NCBI RefSeq assembly: GCF_020042345.1
Contig: NZ_CP083387.1
Coordinates: 620,001-684,000 of the forward strand
Length of the DNA: 64,000 nucleotides
Direction of reading: 5' to 3'
DNA from: Arachidicoccus terrestris
Lineage (GTDB): Bacteria > Bacteroidota > Bacteroidia > Chitinophagales > Chitinophagaceae
The translations under genes and the position numbers were made by a program. Each line of letters begins with the position of its first letter. The stretch's first letter is position 1. This document shows, piece after piece, positions 35,425 to 44,809 of this stretch. Under the pieces are notes generated by a model. The model made no database searches. It saw only the letters and a program-made list of their open reading frames with translations, and was not told where the DNA came from.

Positions 35425-36705
35425 TCAGTCTTTTTCTATCAGTTCAGGGGAACAAACCGCTGACACTGCAGCGGCCTGCGACGGGCCGTTTCTCCTGTTC
35501 TGGTATTTATTCCAGGTCTTGAGCTGCTTCCTGTATTTTTTCTTTTGCTTTCTTTTCTTACCCCACCAGATATAAAAACCGGTTATCGGTAAAGAAGCGC
35601 AGACGAGGCTCACCAGAAAGGCAATGATTTTGCCTGGCAGCCCGCCGATAGCCCCTACATGGATATCGTAATTCATGGCGATGATCTTCTCACCGGCATT
35701 CAGGTCACTAAATTCACTTTCTCCCAGTCTTTTGCCGGTCGCCTGGTCAAAGTACAGGGTATTGGCATCATAATACGTTCCTTCATGACCGTAAGCAGAA
35801 AAGCTGATGGCATCGGCTTTCCCGTGTACAGGACTTGTGGTATACCGGCCTGCCTCCGGATAGGCTTGCCGGGTCTGCGCATAAGCGTAATCTATTGGGC
35901 TGTGGAGGGTTGCAACAGCGGTCGTATCGGAATTATAGGCAGGGTATTCCATGGGTTTCGTGCTCATGGTGGCCGTCGCATAAACGGCTTTATTGAACCA
36001 CTGGAAGGCCCAGACCAGTCCTGTCAATCCCAGAATCAGGGCAATGATAAAGGTATAAAAACCCAGCACATTATGCAGGTCATAGTTCAAGCGCTTAAAC
36101 TTCGCTTTCCAGCGCACTTTAAAGCTGTCATTCACATGTTTCTTATTCCATTTTTTGGGCCACCACATAATAATACCTGTAATCAGCAAAATGACAAAGA
36201 TCAAAGTAGCCCACCCTACAATGGGCTGGCCAATGGCATCGCTGAGAAATAAACTCCAGTGAATCCCCTTAACAATCATAAAGAAGTCTTTCTTATAATT
36301 CACTTCTCCGGTCACAGCACCTGTATAAGGATTTAGAAAAACAGATTTATAAACTTTAATAGTACCGTTATAGGTAAGCGCCTTCGGGTCTCCTGGCACA
36401 TAGCTCATGAACTCCCAGCTTCTTTCAGGCCTTTTGTAAGCCGTCATATAGGTTAAGGGCGCTTCCTTACCTAACGCGACCTTTGCTCTGTGCTGCAGCT
36501 CGCTTAAAGGCAAAGCCGCCTGTCCACCGGCAGGAGGCTGAACAAACAGCACGTCATGGCGGACTATATTTGTGATCTCTTGCTGGAAGACAAATAAACA
36601 ACCTGTAACACTGACAATGACCACGATGATACCAGACACCAAACCCAGCCACAGATGTAGCCAGGTAATGATGTTATTGATCTTCGATTTCTTATTGATC
36701 GGCAT
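35425..36705 (-). CDS. PepSY-domain inner-membrane protein (reductase-like)
   Basis: A 426-residue membrane protein. The first helix follows a basic start (MPINKKSKINNIITWLHLWL, then LVSGIIVVIVSVTGCLFVFQ). A large periplasmic region then holds PepSY segments. Further helices lie near residues 160-180 (WATLIFVILLITGIIMWWPK), 215-240 and 370-390, the last followed by a Lys-rich tail. The WLHLWLG and NYDLHNVLGF histidine-containing helices are typical of the PiuB/FpvG-like group that reduces or releases siderophore iron. The TonB receptor lies 47 bases upstream on the same strand, so the two form an iron-uptake operon. Confidence 0.88.
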   Translation of the reverse strand: MPINKKSKINNIITWLHLWLGLVSGIIVVIVSVTGCLFVFQQEITNIVRHDVLFVQPPAGGQAALPLSELQHRAKVALGKEAPLTYMTAYKRPERSWEFMSYVPGDPKALTYNGTIKVYKSVFLNPYTGAVTGEVNYKKDFFMIVKGIHWSLFLSDAIGQPIVGWATLIFVILLITGIIMWWPKKWNKKHVNDSFKVRWKAKFKRLNYDLHNVLGFYTFIIALILGLTGLVWAFQWFNKAVYATATMSTKPMEYPAYNSDTTAVATLHSPIDYAYAQTRQAYPEAGRYTTSPVHGKADAISFSAYGHEGTYYDANTLYFDQATGKRLGESEFSDLNAGEKIIAMNYDIHVGAIGGLPGKIIAFLVSLVCASLPITGFYIWWGKKRKQKKKYRKQLKTWNKYQNRRNGPSQAAAVSAVCSPELIEKD

Positions 36706-36752
36706 TACAGGTTATTTAATCTTCTAATATATTACTTTTTTAGCATTTATCA

Positions 36753-39143
36753 TTAAAAACGATAGGATATACTGAGTTTATAATTCCTGGGCGCTTCTAC
36801 CTGATAGTAGTAGAAATTGCCGTAAGGCGCACCAGAATACAGGTACCGGTCCAGTAAATTGTTCACATTCAGATTCACGGTCATTTTCTCCCCCTTCCAG
36901 AAGATGCCGCCGTCCATTCTGAAATAATCCGGTAAATCTTTCTGGTTGGAGGTTGCCCAGCTCCAGGTGGAGCGGTCCCCCAGGAAGGTATAACCGGCAG
37001 AAACACCGAATCCCTTCAGAGCGCCATCGCCAATGGTATACGTCAACCAGCCGTTAGAGACATGCTTGGAAAAGCCTGTCACCTTGGTGCCGACTTTTGT
37101 GGGATCAAGATCTTTGGTCACTTTGGAATCGGTATAGGCATAGTTCAGTATGGCATTCAGCCCCTTGACGATCTCTCCCCTGATATCCAGTTCCACTCCC
37201 TGTGTTCTGGTCTGGCCCAATTGCAGAGAGTACTTCAGGTCCTGATTACCGCCACTGGTATCCGGGTCTGCAATCAAGGCACCGTTTTTAATAATTCTGT
37301 AGGCAGACAGCGTGGTATTCCAGCGACCGGCAAACCAGTCTCGTTTTACACCAATCTCCATGTTATTTCCTGTCAGTGGCTTGGGTGATTTATTACCTCT
37401 TAAGAGACCAGACTGAGGCATAAAAGACTGATCATAGAGTGCATATACAGAGGTGTTCGGATCAATCGTATAGCTCAGCCCAATTCTTGGGGTCACTTTC
37501 TTCGCATCATAACTGGTACCGTAGTCGTTTTGTTTCACGTAGGTATACCGGCCTGCGACAGTTAAACGAAGGCTGTTATCAAAGAATCCTAATTCATCCT
37601 GCAGATAGACCCCTGAATAAGACTGGCTGGTATACGTACCTGCAGCGGCGGCTCTCTGCAATAAATCAATAGAACGGTCAAATACAGGCAATCCGTTATA
37701 AGGCATACCACTACCGGGATTGTAGATATCAAAAAGATGGGCATCATCATCTAATATCTGATTCTGTCCCCAGTCATAATAATTATCTTTATCACCGAGA
37801 TCCAGTCCCACTAAAATGCGATGCTGAATGCCTCCTGTCTGCATCTTTCCGTTAAAAAACACCTGTGCAAATTTCGAGCGGTTAATAGCGTCGCCGATAG
37901 AAATGGCCCGTCTCATTTTCCCTCCGGGTCCCAAAGAATCCGGCCATAGATTTGACCCCTGCTTATTGGTGTTCAGATAGCCGCCCTGTACGGTCAATTT
38001 CCAGTTAGGGTTAAATTGGTGGTGCAAGTATAAAAACAGACTCTGGTCTTTCAGTACCAGGGGTTCAATTCCTTCAAAAGCGGTGGTAAAATCTCTTGGC
38101 AAGTCACCGTAACCAGTGGGCGAATAAACATAGGCAGCTCCGCCATCCTGCATTCTGGCATACTGATACAGATACTCTGCGGTGATATCCGTTTTATCAT
38201 CCACCTGATACTTGATCACCGGCGCAATGGTCAGGCGGTCGCTATAACCATATTTCTGAAAAGAGCCCGCTGACTGCCCCATGATATTAAAACGGTACTG
38301 GACCTTATTGTCTTTGTCAAATTTGCCATCCAGGTCAATAGCGCCCCGATAAAAGTCATAGCTGCCTACCATAACAGAAGCTTCTCCTTTGGTTACACCT
38401 GTGGGCTTCTTGGTAACGATGTTAAATATACCGCTGGGTTCTCCGTTGGACATCATAAATCCGGCAGGTCCTTTCACAAACTCGATACGGTCTACGACAG
38501 CCATATCTGCCGTCAGCGGCCCCCAGGTAGAAGTGACATTCATGCCGTTTCTGAACTCAGACGCTCTGGATCCCCGCATATTTATACGCGTATAATCTCC
38601 CCAGTGTTCCAGCTTAGTGGCACCGCTGACGTTGCGGATGGCGCCGTCTCCAAAAGAAGTTATTCCCTGATCGGCAAGTGCGACAGCACTGACTTCCTGG
38701 ATATTCTGGGGAACCTCCAATAGAGGCTCGTCCAGGCGAAGCGTAGAGGAGCTATGGTTGATCTTATAGGAATTACGTTTGGAATATACAATTACGTCCT
38801 TCAATTCACTTTTGGTCAGATTCAGTCTGAGGGTTACATGGACCGTCTTTTTCTCTTCGACAGTAACTTCTTGTCTGGTGGGCGCATAGCCGACATACGT
38901 AGCGACCAGTGTATACGTGCCGGGCAACATTTTAAAATTAAATTCACCGCCGTCATCGGCCACTGTATTATAATTGGTATTTTCAATCGTAATGGTGACA
39001 CCGGCTGCTTTGGCGCCATCGCTTGTTAATACGATTCCTTCAATTGTACCTCTTTTTGCATCGTCATCATCCTCATGCCCATGGGCCATCACATATCCTC
39101 CCACACAAGACATCACCAGTAATAATAAGAGCTTTTTCATCAA
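36753..39143 (-). CDS. TonB-dependent siderophore receptor
   Basis: An outer-membrane beta-barrel receptor, 796 aa. Signal peptide MMKKLLLLLVMSCVGGYVMA. A carboxypeptidase-like beta-sandwich (about 30-110) and then a plug domain from 135 (EPLLEVPQNIQEVSAVALAD, NGEPSGIFNIVTKKP, a FecA/FhuA-type plug pattern) precede the barrel. The chain ends APRNYKLSISYRF with terminal Phe, as barrel insertion requires. A His/Asp-rich patch (GHGHEDDDDAKR) follows the signal cleavage site. Siderophore identity cannot be told. It is the first gene of a pair with the PepSY protein. Confidence 0.92.
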   Translation of the reverse strand: MMKKLLLLLVMSCVGGYVMAHGHEDDDDAKRGTIEGIVLTSDGAKAAGVTITIENTNYNTVADDGGEFNFKMLPGTYTLVATYVGYAPTRQEVTVEEKKTVHVTLRLNLTKSELKDVIVYSKRNSYKINHSSSTLRLDEPLLEVPQNIQEVSAVALADQGITSFGDGAIRNVSGATKLEHWGDYTRINMRGSRASEFRNGMNVTSTWGPLTADMAVVDRIEFVKGPAGFMMSNGEPSGIFNIVTKKPTGVTKGEASVMVGSYDFYRGAIDLDGKFDKDNKVQYRFNIMGQSAGSFQKYGYSDRLTIAPVIKYQVDDKTDITAEYLYQYARMQDGGAAYVYSPTGYGDLPRDFTTAFEGIEPLVLKDQSLFLYLHHQFNPNWKLTVQGGYLNTNKQGSNLWPDSLGPGGKMRRAISIGDAINRSKFAQVFFNGKMQTGGIQHRILVGLDLGDKDNYYDWGQNQILDDDAHLFDIYNPGSGMPYNGLPVFDRSIDLLQRAAAAGTYTSQSYSGVYLQDELGFFDNSLRLTVAGRYTYVKQNDYGTSYDAKKVTPRIGLSYTIDPNTSVYALYDQSFMPQSGLLRGNKSPKPLTGNNMEIGVKRDWFAGRWNTTLSAYRIIKNGALIADPDTSGGNQDLKYSLQLGQTRTQGVELDIRGEIVKGLNAILNYAYTDSKVTKDLDPTKVGTKVTGFSKHVSNGWLTYTIGDGALKGFGVSAGYTFLGDRSTWSWATSNQKDLPDYFRMDGGIFWKGEKMTVNLNVNNLLDRYLYSGAPYGNFYYYQVEAPRNYKLSISYRF

Positions 39144-39282
39144 AATTGTTTAACCTAATAATTGAAATGATTGATTTGAGGGTGCAAAACTACACAAGGA
39201 CAAAGCAAACCATTTACGCAATCGGGAAAACATTTGTCTGAATCCGCAATTATTGTATAATATTTCGTTAAGGGCAGCGCAT

Positions 39283-39312
39283 AAAAAACCCGCTCTGCAT
39301 ACACAGAGCGGG
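39283..39312 (-). terminator. Terminator of the ribosomal operon
   Basis: CCCGCTCTG (39289-39297) pairs with CAGAGCGGG (39304-39312). On the minus strand the stem is followed by six Ts, ending the rpsF-rpsR-rplI transcript 24 bases past rplI. A-rich sequence on the other side makes it usable in both directions. Confidence 0.88.
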
Positions 39313-39335
39313 CAAAAAAAAATATGTTTTTGGAA

Positions 39336-39785
39336 TTATTCTCCAACCACTTCGAAGTTAACTTCTGTGGCATTACCATTACCAAAGTCAATATTGGCTT
39401 TGTAGGTACCCAGTTCTTTCACTTCGTCAACGATAGAGATGTGTTTACGATCAATATCATATCCTTTTTGCTCACGGATTGCGCGGGCAATCTGTAAAGT
39501 GGTGATACTACCAAAGATCTTACCGGAAGTACCCGTCTTAGCACCCAGTTTCAGTGCGGGTTCAGCCTGTAATACTTCGATTACTTTGTTGATTTCAGCG
39601 AGCATGGCGGCCGCTTTCTTACCTCTTACCTTTAAGCGCTCACTCAGCTGCTTCAGGTTAGAAGCGCTGGCTTCTACTGCTAATTTCTGAGGAATCAGAT
39701 AGTTACGTGCATAACCATTCTTTACTGTTACCAGTTCATCAGGTGCGCCCAGATTATCTACATCCTTGATTAAAATTACTTGCAT
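39336..39785 (-). CDS. rplI: 50S ribosomal protein L9
   Basis: A 149-residue L9 with its two-domain form: N-terminal globular part MQVILIKDVDNLGAPDELVT followed by the conserved GYARNYLIPQKLAVEA, a long connecting helix (about 42-75) and a C-terminal domain with GKIFGSITTLQIARAIREQ. Last gene of the rpsF-rpsR-rplI operon. Confidence 0.98.
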   Translation of the reverse strand: MQVILIKDVDNLGAPDELVTVKNGYARNYLIPQKLAVEASASNLKQLSERLKVRGKKAAAMLAEINKVIEVLQAEPALKLGAKTGTSGKIFGSITTLQIARAIREQKGYDIDRKHISIVDEVKELGTYKANIDFGNGNATEVNFEVVGE

Positions 39786-39879
39786 TTTCTCTCTTGGTTT
39801 AGTTCCGTAACCCAGTTTACCGGAAACTGTCTTCCTTACTATAAAAGGAGTTAGGGAAGGTGACTAAATTAAAATTATA

Positions 39880-40146
39880 TTATTTGAACAGGTCTGTTAC
39901 GAAAGGTAACAAAGCCATCTGACGCGCTTTCTTTACGGCATCAGAAACCTTACGCTGATATTTCAGGCTGTTACCAGTCAGGCGACGAGGTAATAATTTA
40001 CCCTGTTCGTTGATGAACTTTTTCAGAAATTCAACATCTTTATAATCGATGTAGCGAATACCGTATTTCTTAAAACGGCAGAATTTCTTTTTGGTCTTCT
40101 CCTGCTTGATCGCAGTAAGATACTTGATTTCGTTTGATTTTGCCAT
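39880..40146 (-). CDS. rpsR: 30S ribosomal protein S18
   Basis: An 88-residue S18. Contains [20 protein letters not shown] and the conserved [20 protein letters not shown]. It sits 3 bases after rpsF, so translation is likely coupled. S6 and S18 bind each other on the small subunit platform. Confidence 0.98.
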   Translation of the reverse strand: MAKSNEIKYLTAIKQEKTKKKFCRFKKYGIRYIDYKDVEFLKKFINEQGKLLPRRLTGNSLKYQRKVSDAVKKARQMALLPFVTDLFK

Positions 40147-40149
40147 AAC

Positions 40150-40506
40150 TTATGCTTCTGCTGCTTTTTCGTTACCGGTTTGTACGCCACTTCTCTTTTT
40201 CGCATTGTACTCAACGGCGTATTTGTCGAGACTAGTGATCATGTGACGCAGAATCTGGTCGTCACGTAAAAATTGTACCTTAAGCTTCTCATTGAAGTCG
40301 GATGGCGCACTGTATTCCAGAACCCAGTAAAGAGCTGTTGTTTTCTTCTGGATAGGGTACGCCAGTGATTTAAGACCCCAGGGGTTGCTGTGCGTTACTG
40401 TACCACCGTTTTCTACCAGAAAATCAGTGTATTTCTTCTGAGCCGCTTTAAATTCGTCTTCAGAAAGCACAGGGGTTAAAATCACCATCAATTCGTAATT
40501 GTTCAT
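40150..40506 (-). CDS. rpsF: 30S ribosomal protein S6
   Basis: A 118-residue S6 starting MNNYELMVILTPVLSEDEFK at 40506; the longer frame to 40617 includes the promoter and is wrong. Family features: GGTVTHSNPWGLKSLAYPIQ and YWVLEYSAPSDFNEKL. It is the first gene of the operon, with a canonical promoter 40-70 bases upstream. Confidence 0.97.
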   Translation of the reverse strand: MNNYELMVILTPVLSEDEFKAAQKKYTDFLVENGGTVTHSNPWGLKSLAYPIQKKTTALYWVLEYSAPSDFNEKLKVQFLRDDQILRHMITSLDKYAVEYNAKKRSGVQTGNEKAAEA

Positions 40507-40547
40507 TACCCTGAATTTGTTTTTGTTAATAAATAAATTTAAGGGTG

Positions 40548-40578
40548 CAAAGGTAGCAATTTTGGCAACAATCCCAAA
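40548..40578 (-). promoter_or_regulatory. Bacteroidota-type promoter of rpsF-rpsR-rplI
   Basis: On the minus strand TTTG (40578-40575), a 19-base spacer and TACCTTTG (40555-40548) match the -33/-7 consensus TTTG / TAnnTTTG exactly. Transcription would start a few bases further on, about 40 bases before the rpsF ATG. Confidence 0.82.
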
Positions 40579-40622
40579 ATAAAGATTACGCGGGCTGTCC
40601 CTTGGTCCCCTATACATACGAA

Positions 40623-40643
40623 GCGCACCGGTAAACGGTGCGC
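40623..40643. terminator. Hairpin after sucD
   Basis: GCGCACCG-loop-CGGTGCGC, a perfect 8-bp stem 39 bases past the sucD stop. No T-run follows on the minus strand, so it may be a factor-assisted terminator or 3' stabiliser. Confidence 0.55.
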
Positions 40644-40681
40644 CTGCATCATATTTCTAGTTAAAAATAATTGAGATCCAA

Positions 40682-41560
40682 TTACTTAGCTTTAGCCAAC
40701 ACCTCAGCCAGTGTTTTGCCGATATCTGCCGGGCTGGCGACGACGGTAACGCCGTTTTCCGCCAGAATCTTCATTTTGGCAGCCGCGGTATCATCTGCTC
40801 CACCGATAATAGCGCCTGCATGCCCCATCCGGCGACCCGCAGGTGCCGTCTGACCGGCAATAAAGCCTACGACCGGTTTGCGGTTATTCTGACTGATCCA
40901 TTTAGCCGCATCTGCTTCCATGCTGCCGCCAATTTCCCCGATCATGATGATCGCATCTGTTTCATCATCATTCATCAGGAGCTCAACGGCTTCTTTAGTA
41001 GTGGTTCCGATAATCGGGTCACCGCCAATGCCGATGGCAGTGGAGATACCCAGTCCCGCTTTGACCACCTGATCGGCAGCCTCATAGGTCAGGGTGCCGG
41101 ATTTAGAAACAATCCCTACCCTACCGGCTTTGAAAATAAAGCCAGGCATAATACCGACTTTAGCCTGTTCTGCCGTAATGACGCCCGGGCAGTTCGGTCC
41201 GATCAGTCTGGCCGTTTTACCTTCCAGGAAGCTTTTTACTTTTACCATATCCTGAACGGGAATACCCTCTGTGATACAAACGATCAGTTCAATGCCGGCG
41301 TTAGCTGCCTCAAAAATAGCATCTGCTGCAAAAGCGGGCGGTACGAAAATAATACTGACATTCGCGCCGGTTGCTTTTACGGCATCAGCCACTGTATTAA
41401 ATACCGGACGATCCAGATGGGTGTTTCCGCCTTTCCCCGGTGTAACGCCACCGACAACCTGTGTGCCGTATTCCAGCATCTGGGAGGCATGGAATGTACC
41501 TTCTGTACCGGTAAATCCCTGTACAATTACTTTTGAGTCCTTATTTACTAATACTGACAT
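40682..41560 (-). CDS. sucD: Succinate-CoA ligase, alpha subunit
   Basis: TCA-cycle enzyme subunit that forms succinate and ATP or GTP from succinyl-CoA; 292 aa. The CoA-binding Rossmann part has [20 protein letters not shown] and [10 protein letters not shown]. The C-terminal part carries [19 protein letters not shown] with the phosphorylated His at 247. The beta subunit gene sucC is not adjacent, as is common in Bacteroidota. Confidence 0.97.
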   Translation of the reverse strand: MSVLVNKDSKVIVQGFTGTEGTFHASQMLEYGTQVVGGVTPGKGGNTHLDRPVFNTVADAVKATGANVSIIFVPPAFAADAIFEAANAGIELIVCITEGIPVQDMVKVKSFLEGKTARLIGPNCPGVITAEQAKVGIMPGFIFKAGRVGIVSKSGTLTYEAADQVVKAGLGISTAIGIGGDPIIGTTTKEAVELLMNDDETDAIIMIGEIGGSMEADAAKWISQNNRKPVVGFIAGQTAPAGRRMGHAGAIIGGADDTAAAKMKILAENGVTVVASPADIGKTLAEVLAKAK

Positions 41561-41727
41561 TACAATATATTTATTGATTATGGATGTGCAAATTTAAAGC
41601 AAAGACCTTAGACCATCAAACCAATTCACGGGAATTTGGATAGCTCCGCCAATCTCTATTCTTTGTTTGGTCAGCGTTACACACGCCAAAGCCCGGTCAT
41701 CCCTGATTTTCGGGGATCCCTAATAAA

Positions 41728-41789
41728 TAAGCCAGCCGGCTTTTTCCAGAGTTGTTTGCTGCATATTGGAAAATAAACCGGCTGGCTTA
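41728..41789 (-). terminator. Long stem-loop after the desaturase gene
   Basis: TAAGCCAGCCGG (41728-41739) pairs perfectly with CCGGCTGGCTTA (41778-41789). The 38-base interior can pair further (TTTTTCCA with TGGAAAA). On the minus strand it is followed by TTTATTAG. Probably the terminator of the desaturase transcript. Confidence 0.6.
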
Positions 41790-41828
41790 ATAAAGATTTT
41801 ACTTGCTGCTCATTCAAACAGCCTGATA

Positions 41829-42788
41829 TTATTTGGTCTTACCTCTCTTATCACGGGCCATCCTCGAATAGACAGACAGTCCGGGGTCAAATAAAAACTT
41901 AAGCAATAATACCGTATAAGATTTATGAGAACCCAGCGTTTCGTAATACTCCGGCGCTTCCTGATGAAGCTTGGGCAGGTGATTCCAGGGAACGGAAGGA
42001 AAATCATGGTGCTCATTATGGAAACCCACATTCAGGTTCACAACATTGAGCGGGCCGTAATAACTTTTGGTTTCCTGCTCCCCATGGGTTAAAAAGTGTT
42101 CCTGCACCCATCTGGCTCCCAGCGGGTGAAGCCCCACAGAGAAAAAGAAACTCAGCAGTTGATAGAGGATGGCCATCCAGCCCCAGAAATAAATAACGGC
42201 GGCCACGTACACGATCTGTACCAGCCAGTTGACAATGGTCAGACCATCAATGGCCTTGATCTCCTTACTCATCCTGGCGAGCCTTGTCGCCTGCACAACC
42301 GGATAGAACAAGAGCCAAAGTCCCTTGCCAATGGTAGAATTCCCCACCAGCTTAGCTTCCCACTCTCCGGGCATATCTGCATCTAAATTGACAATCCCCT
42401 GGAAGGCATGATGTTTTAAATGATACTTCTTAAAAGAAATTGAACTGGCAAAAACCAGCGGAAGATTCGCGATCAAACTAGCCACTGTATTGAGCGCCCT
42501 GTTCTTAAAGATCAGGTTATGAGAACATTCATGGACGCACACAAAAAGCGTATGATCAATAAAAGCACCGACACAATAGGCGGCCAGCAGCATCCAGTAC
42601 CAGGCAACATCTTTTAACCAGAAAGCCAGCATGGTTTGCAGGCCCACACAAAACAGGATAATAATAAAAGTAAACCTGTTGCGGCCGATAAAGTTTCTGA
42701 TACCGGGATGTTTTTGAATAATTTCTTTTGTCCTGAGCTTATGCGGTTCACATTCGTCCGACCAGGAAAAACTTTTTTTAGTCATCAA
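41829..42788 (-). CDS. Fatty acid desaturase resembling dihydroceramide delta-4 desaturase (DEGS)
   Basis: A 319-residue integral membrane di-iron enzyme. Three histidine boxes: HECSH (86-90), HLKHH (123-127) and HNEHH (257-261). The order and wording of flanks (FSWSDECEPHKLRTKEIIQK, ANLPLVFASSISFKKYH, FFSVGLHPLGARWVQEH, SYYGPLNVVNLNVGFHNEHH) follow eukaryotic DEGS1-type sphingolipid desaturases closely from memory, including the LHP and SYYGPLN segments. About four membrane helices. Sphingobacteria and relatives make dihydroceramides, so a substrate is plausible; the reaction here is inference. It lies 71 bases after lutB on the same strand. Confidence 0.88.
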   Translation of the reverse strand: MMTKKSFSWSDECEPHKLRTKEIIQKHPGIRNFIGRNRFTFIIILFCVGLQTMLAFWLKDVAWYWMLLAAYCVGAFIDHTLFVCVHECSHNLIFKNRALNTVASLIANLPLVFASSISFKKYHLKHHAFQGIVNLDADMPGEWEAKLVGNSTIGKGLWLLFYPVVQATRLARMSKEIKAIDGLTIVNWLVQIVYVAAVIYFWGWMAILYQLLSFFFSVGLHPLGARWVQEHFLTHGEQETKSYYGPLNVVNLNVGFHNEHHDFPSVPWNHLPKLHQEAPEYYETLGSHKSYTVLLLKFLFDPGLSVYSRMARDKRGKTK

Positions 42789-42859
42789 TTTAAAATATGG
42801 AGTTTAGGAGAAAATGTTGGATTATTTACTGTAAATGTATGGTTGAATGATTCATAAAA

Positions 42860-44275
42860 TTATTTAACAGCGTCCGGCGAAGACTTTGGAGTTGTCTTGG
42901 GCTCCTTCTGTTGCTGTTTCCAGAGTTCATTAAAAGTCTTCTGACTAAAATTCAGATCGCCCCTGTAGGCTGTCCAGTCTTTAAAAAGCCGGTTCACCAT
43001 CTTGTTTTTAAGATGACCGTTACCCAGATTCATCAGGGACCTGTGCAGGCTTACCGTCTTCCAGGCTTTCCAGGCCATTTTCTCAGCCATGGAATTGTCG
43101 CCTTCCTTGACAGCCTCATGACGGTTGACCAGCAGGAGCTGATGTATATTAATTCTGACCGGGCATACTTCCGTACAATTGCCGCAAAGAGAAGAAGCAT
43201 AACTAAGATGGTTATATTCTTTCATTCCTTTTAAATGCGGTGTAATCACCGATCCAATGGGACCGCTATATGTCGTCTCATAGGCGTGTCCGCCAATATT
43301 TTTGTAGATCGGACAGGCATTCAGACAGGCACCACAGCGGATACAGTAAAGCGCTTCTCTGGCTTCCGGCTTTTTCAGCATATTGGTCCTGCCGTTATCC
43401 AGCAAAATCACATACATCTCATCCGGACCGTCCGTTTCACCATTTTGACGCGGACCGGTGATCAGCGTATTATAGGAAGTCACCTTCTGGCCGGTACCAA
43501 AAGTGGAGAGTAAAGGCCAGAATAAAGACAGATCCTGTAACGTAGGAATGACTTTCTCAATGCCCACGATAACAATATGCGTCTTAGGAAAAGCGGTGGT
43601 CAAACGGGCATTGCCCTCATTTTCTGTGATTGCCACCCCGCCTATATCTGAGACAATAAAATTAGCGCCCGTAATCCCTACTTCCGCCTCGGTGAACTTA
43701 CTTCTAAGCTGATGGCGGGCAAAAATAGTGAGCTGTTCCGGCGGCATATGCTCCGGAGCCCCCAGTTTTTCCGTAAAAAGCTGGGCGATCTGCTCCTTAT
43801 TTTTATGCATGGCCGGTGTAACGATATGATAAGGAGGCTCTTTATCTAACTGTTGGATGTATTCCCCCAGGTCAGTCTCCACACTTTCTATACCGTTTTG
43901 TTCCAGAAAAGCATTCAGGTGAATCTCTTCTGTCACCATGCTCTTGCTTTTAACGACTGTCTTACACTCCTTTAACTGACAGATCTCTCCAATAGCGGCG
44001 AGCGCCTGCTGGGCATCTTCCGCCCAGACAACTTTGGCCCCACGGGAAGTGATCTGCTTTTCAAAATTGAGTAAACATTCGTCCAGGTGTTCTACTGCCT
44101 GCCATTTGGCGTTTTTAGCCAGCTGTCTCGCACTGGTAATATCTGAAAACTGCGTCTTGCCTTTCGGAACGGCAGCATTATATTTAGATATATTAAAATT
44201 AATAGTTTGGCGATGGCTCATATCGCCTGCTTTCACGGCCGCTTTGGCCATAAAGGATGCTGCTTGTTCGTTCAT
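42860..44275 (-). CDS. lutB: LutB-like iron-sulfur protein (lactate utilisation)
   Basis: A 471-residue protein. The N-terminal LUD domain includes KTVVKSKSMVTEEIHLNAFL and the middle GITGANFIVSDIGGVAITEN segment. Two 4Fe-4S motifs follow: CIRCGACLNACPIYK (near 313) and CGNCTEVCPVRI (near 365). This order is that of LutB/YkgF, part of the LutABC L-lactate oxidation complex. No lutA or lutC lies beside it in this window, so either they are elsewhere or the protein has another electron-transfer role. The C-terminal 25 residues are Lys/Pro/Thr-rich. Confidence 0.9.
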   Translation of the reverse strand: MNEQAASFMAKAAVKAGDMSHRQTINFNISKYNAAVPKGKTQFSDITSARQLAKNAKWQAVEHLDECLLNFEKQITSRGAKVVWAEDAQQALAAIGEICQLKECKTVVKSKSMVTEEIHLNAFLEQNGIESVETDLGEYIQQLDKEPPYHIVTPAMHKNKEQIAQLFTEKLGAPEHMPPEQLTIFARHQLRSKFTEAEVGITGANFIVSDIGGVAITENEGNARLTTAFPKTHIVIVGIEKVIPTLQDLSLFWPLLSTFGTGQKVTSYNTLITGPRQNGETDGPDEMYVILLDNGRTNMLKKPEAREALYCIRCGACLNACPIYKNIGGHAYETTYSGPIGSVITPHLKGMKEYNHLSYASSLCGNCTEVCPVRINIHQLLLVNRHEAVKEGDNSMAEKMAWKAWKTVSLHRSLMNLGNGHLKNKMVNRLFKDWTAYRGDLNFSQKTFNELWKQQQKEPKTTPKSSPDAVK

Positions 44276-44809
44276 CGGGTTCTTCTAATTCTCAAAATTC
44301 TCGCTCAATATACAAAAATATGCAAAAAACAGCCCTATTAAATATTTTTAGCGGACAAATCTAAGGGCGCTTTCTTGTCCAGGTGGACTATTGCTCCTCA
44401 TGCAAATATTAAACCGAAGTCCGATACCTTATTGCCTTAACATCTATCCATCGACCGGGATTCAAGGAAATACTACTATTGCCAAAGGTTGTCGTATTTG
44501 AACTGTTCAGGAATTCCGAAGCGTTCAAATACGACCAAGCCCGCCTGATGTATCACTTATATCGACCTTATTAGCTTCGAATAAATCAATGACTTGCCGG
44601 GTTTGGCCAAAACAGCCTGTTTACATTCGTTATTTACCTCTTTCATTATACGATCTTGTCAGTATCCAAGGGAAATATGGGCAAAATTTAACGCTTATAT
44701 TCCCGTTTAGCCAAGGGAATCGTTTGCGCTTTAACACAAAAATTTGCCTAATTCGAGTAACTTTGCAGCGTCTTATTAAAATATATCACAATATTACAAT
44801 TGATTAACT
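44276..44809. promoter_or_regulatory. Divergent lutB/icd intergenic region with hairpin and promoter-like site
   Basis: Seen: GTCGTATTTGAAC (44491-44503) repeats inverted at 44523-44535 as GTTCAAATACGAC, with GGAATTCC in the loop; this may be an operator or RNA hairpin. TAACTTTGCA at 44758-44767 matches the Bacteroidota -7 element and lies 43 bases before icd; no good -33 TTTG stands 19 bases upstream. No gene was recognised in the 534 bases. Confidence 0.5.
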
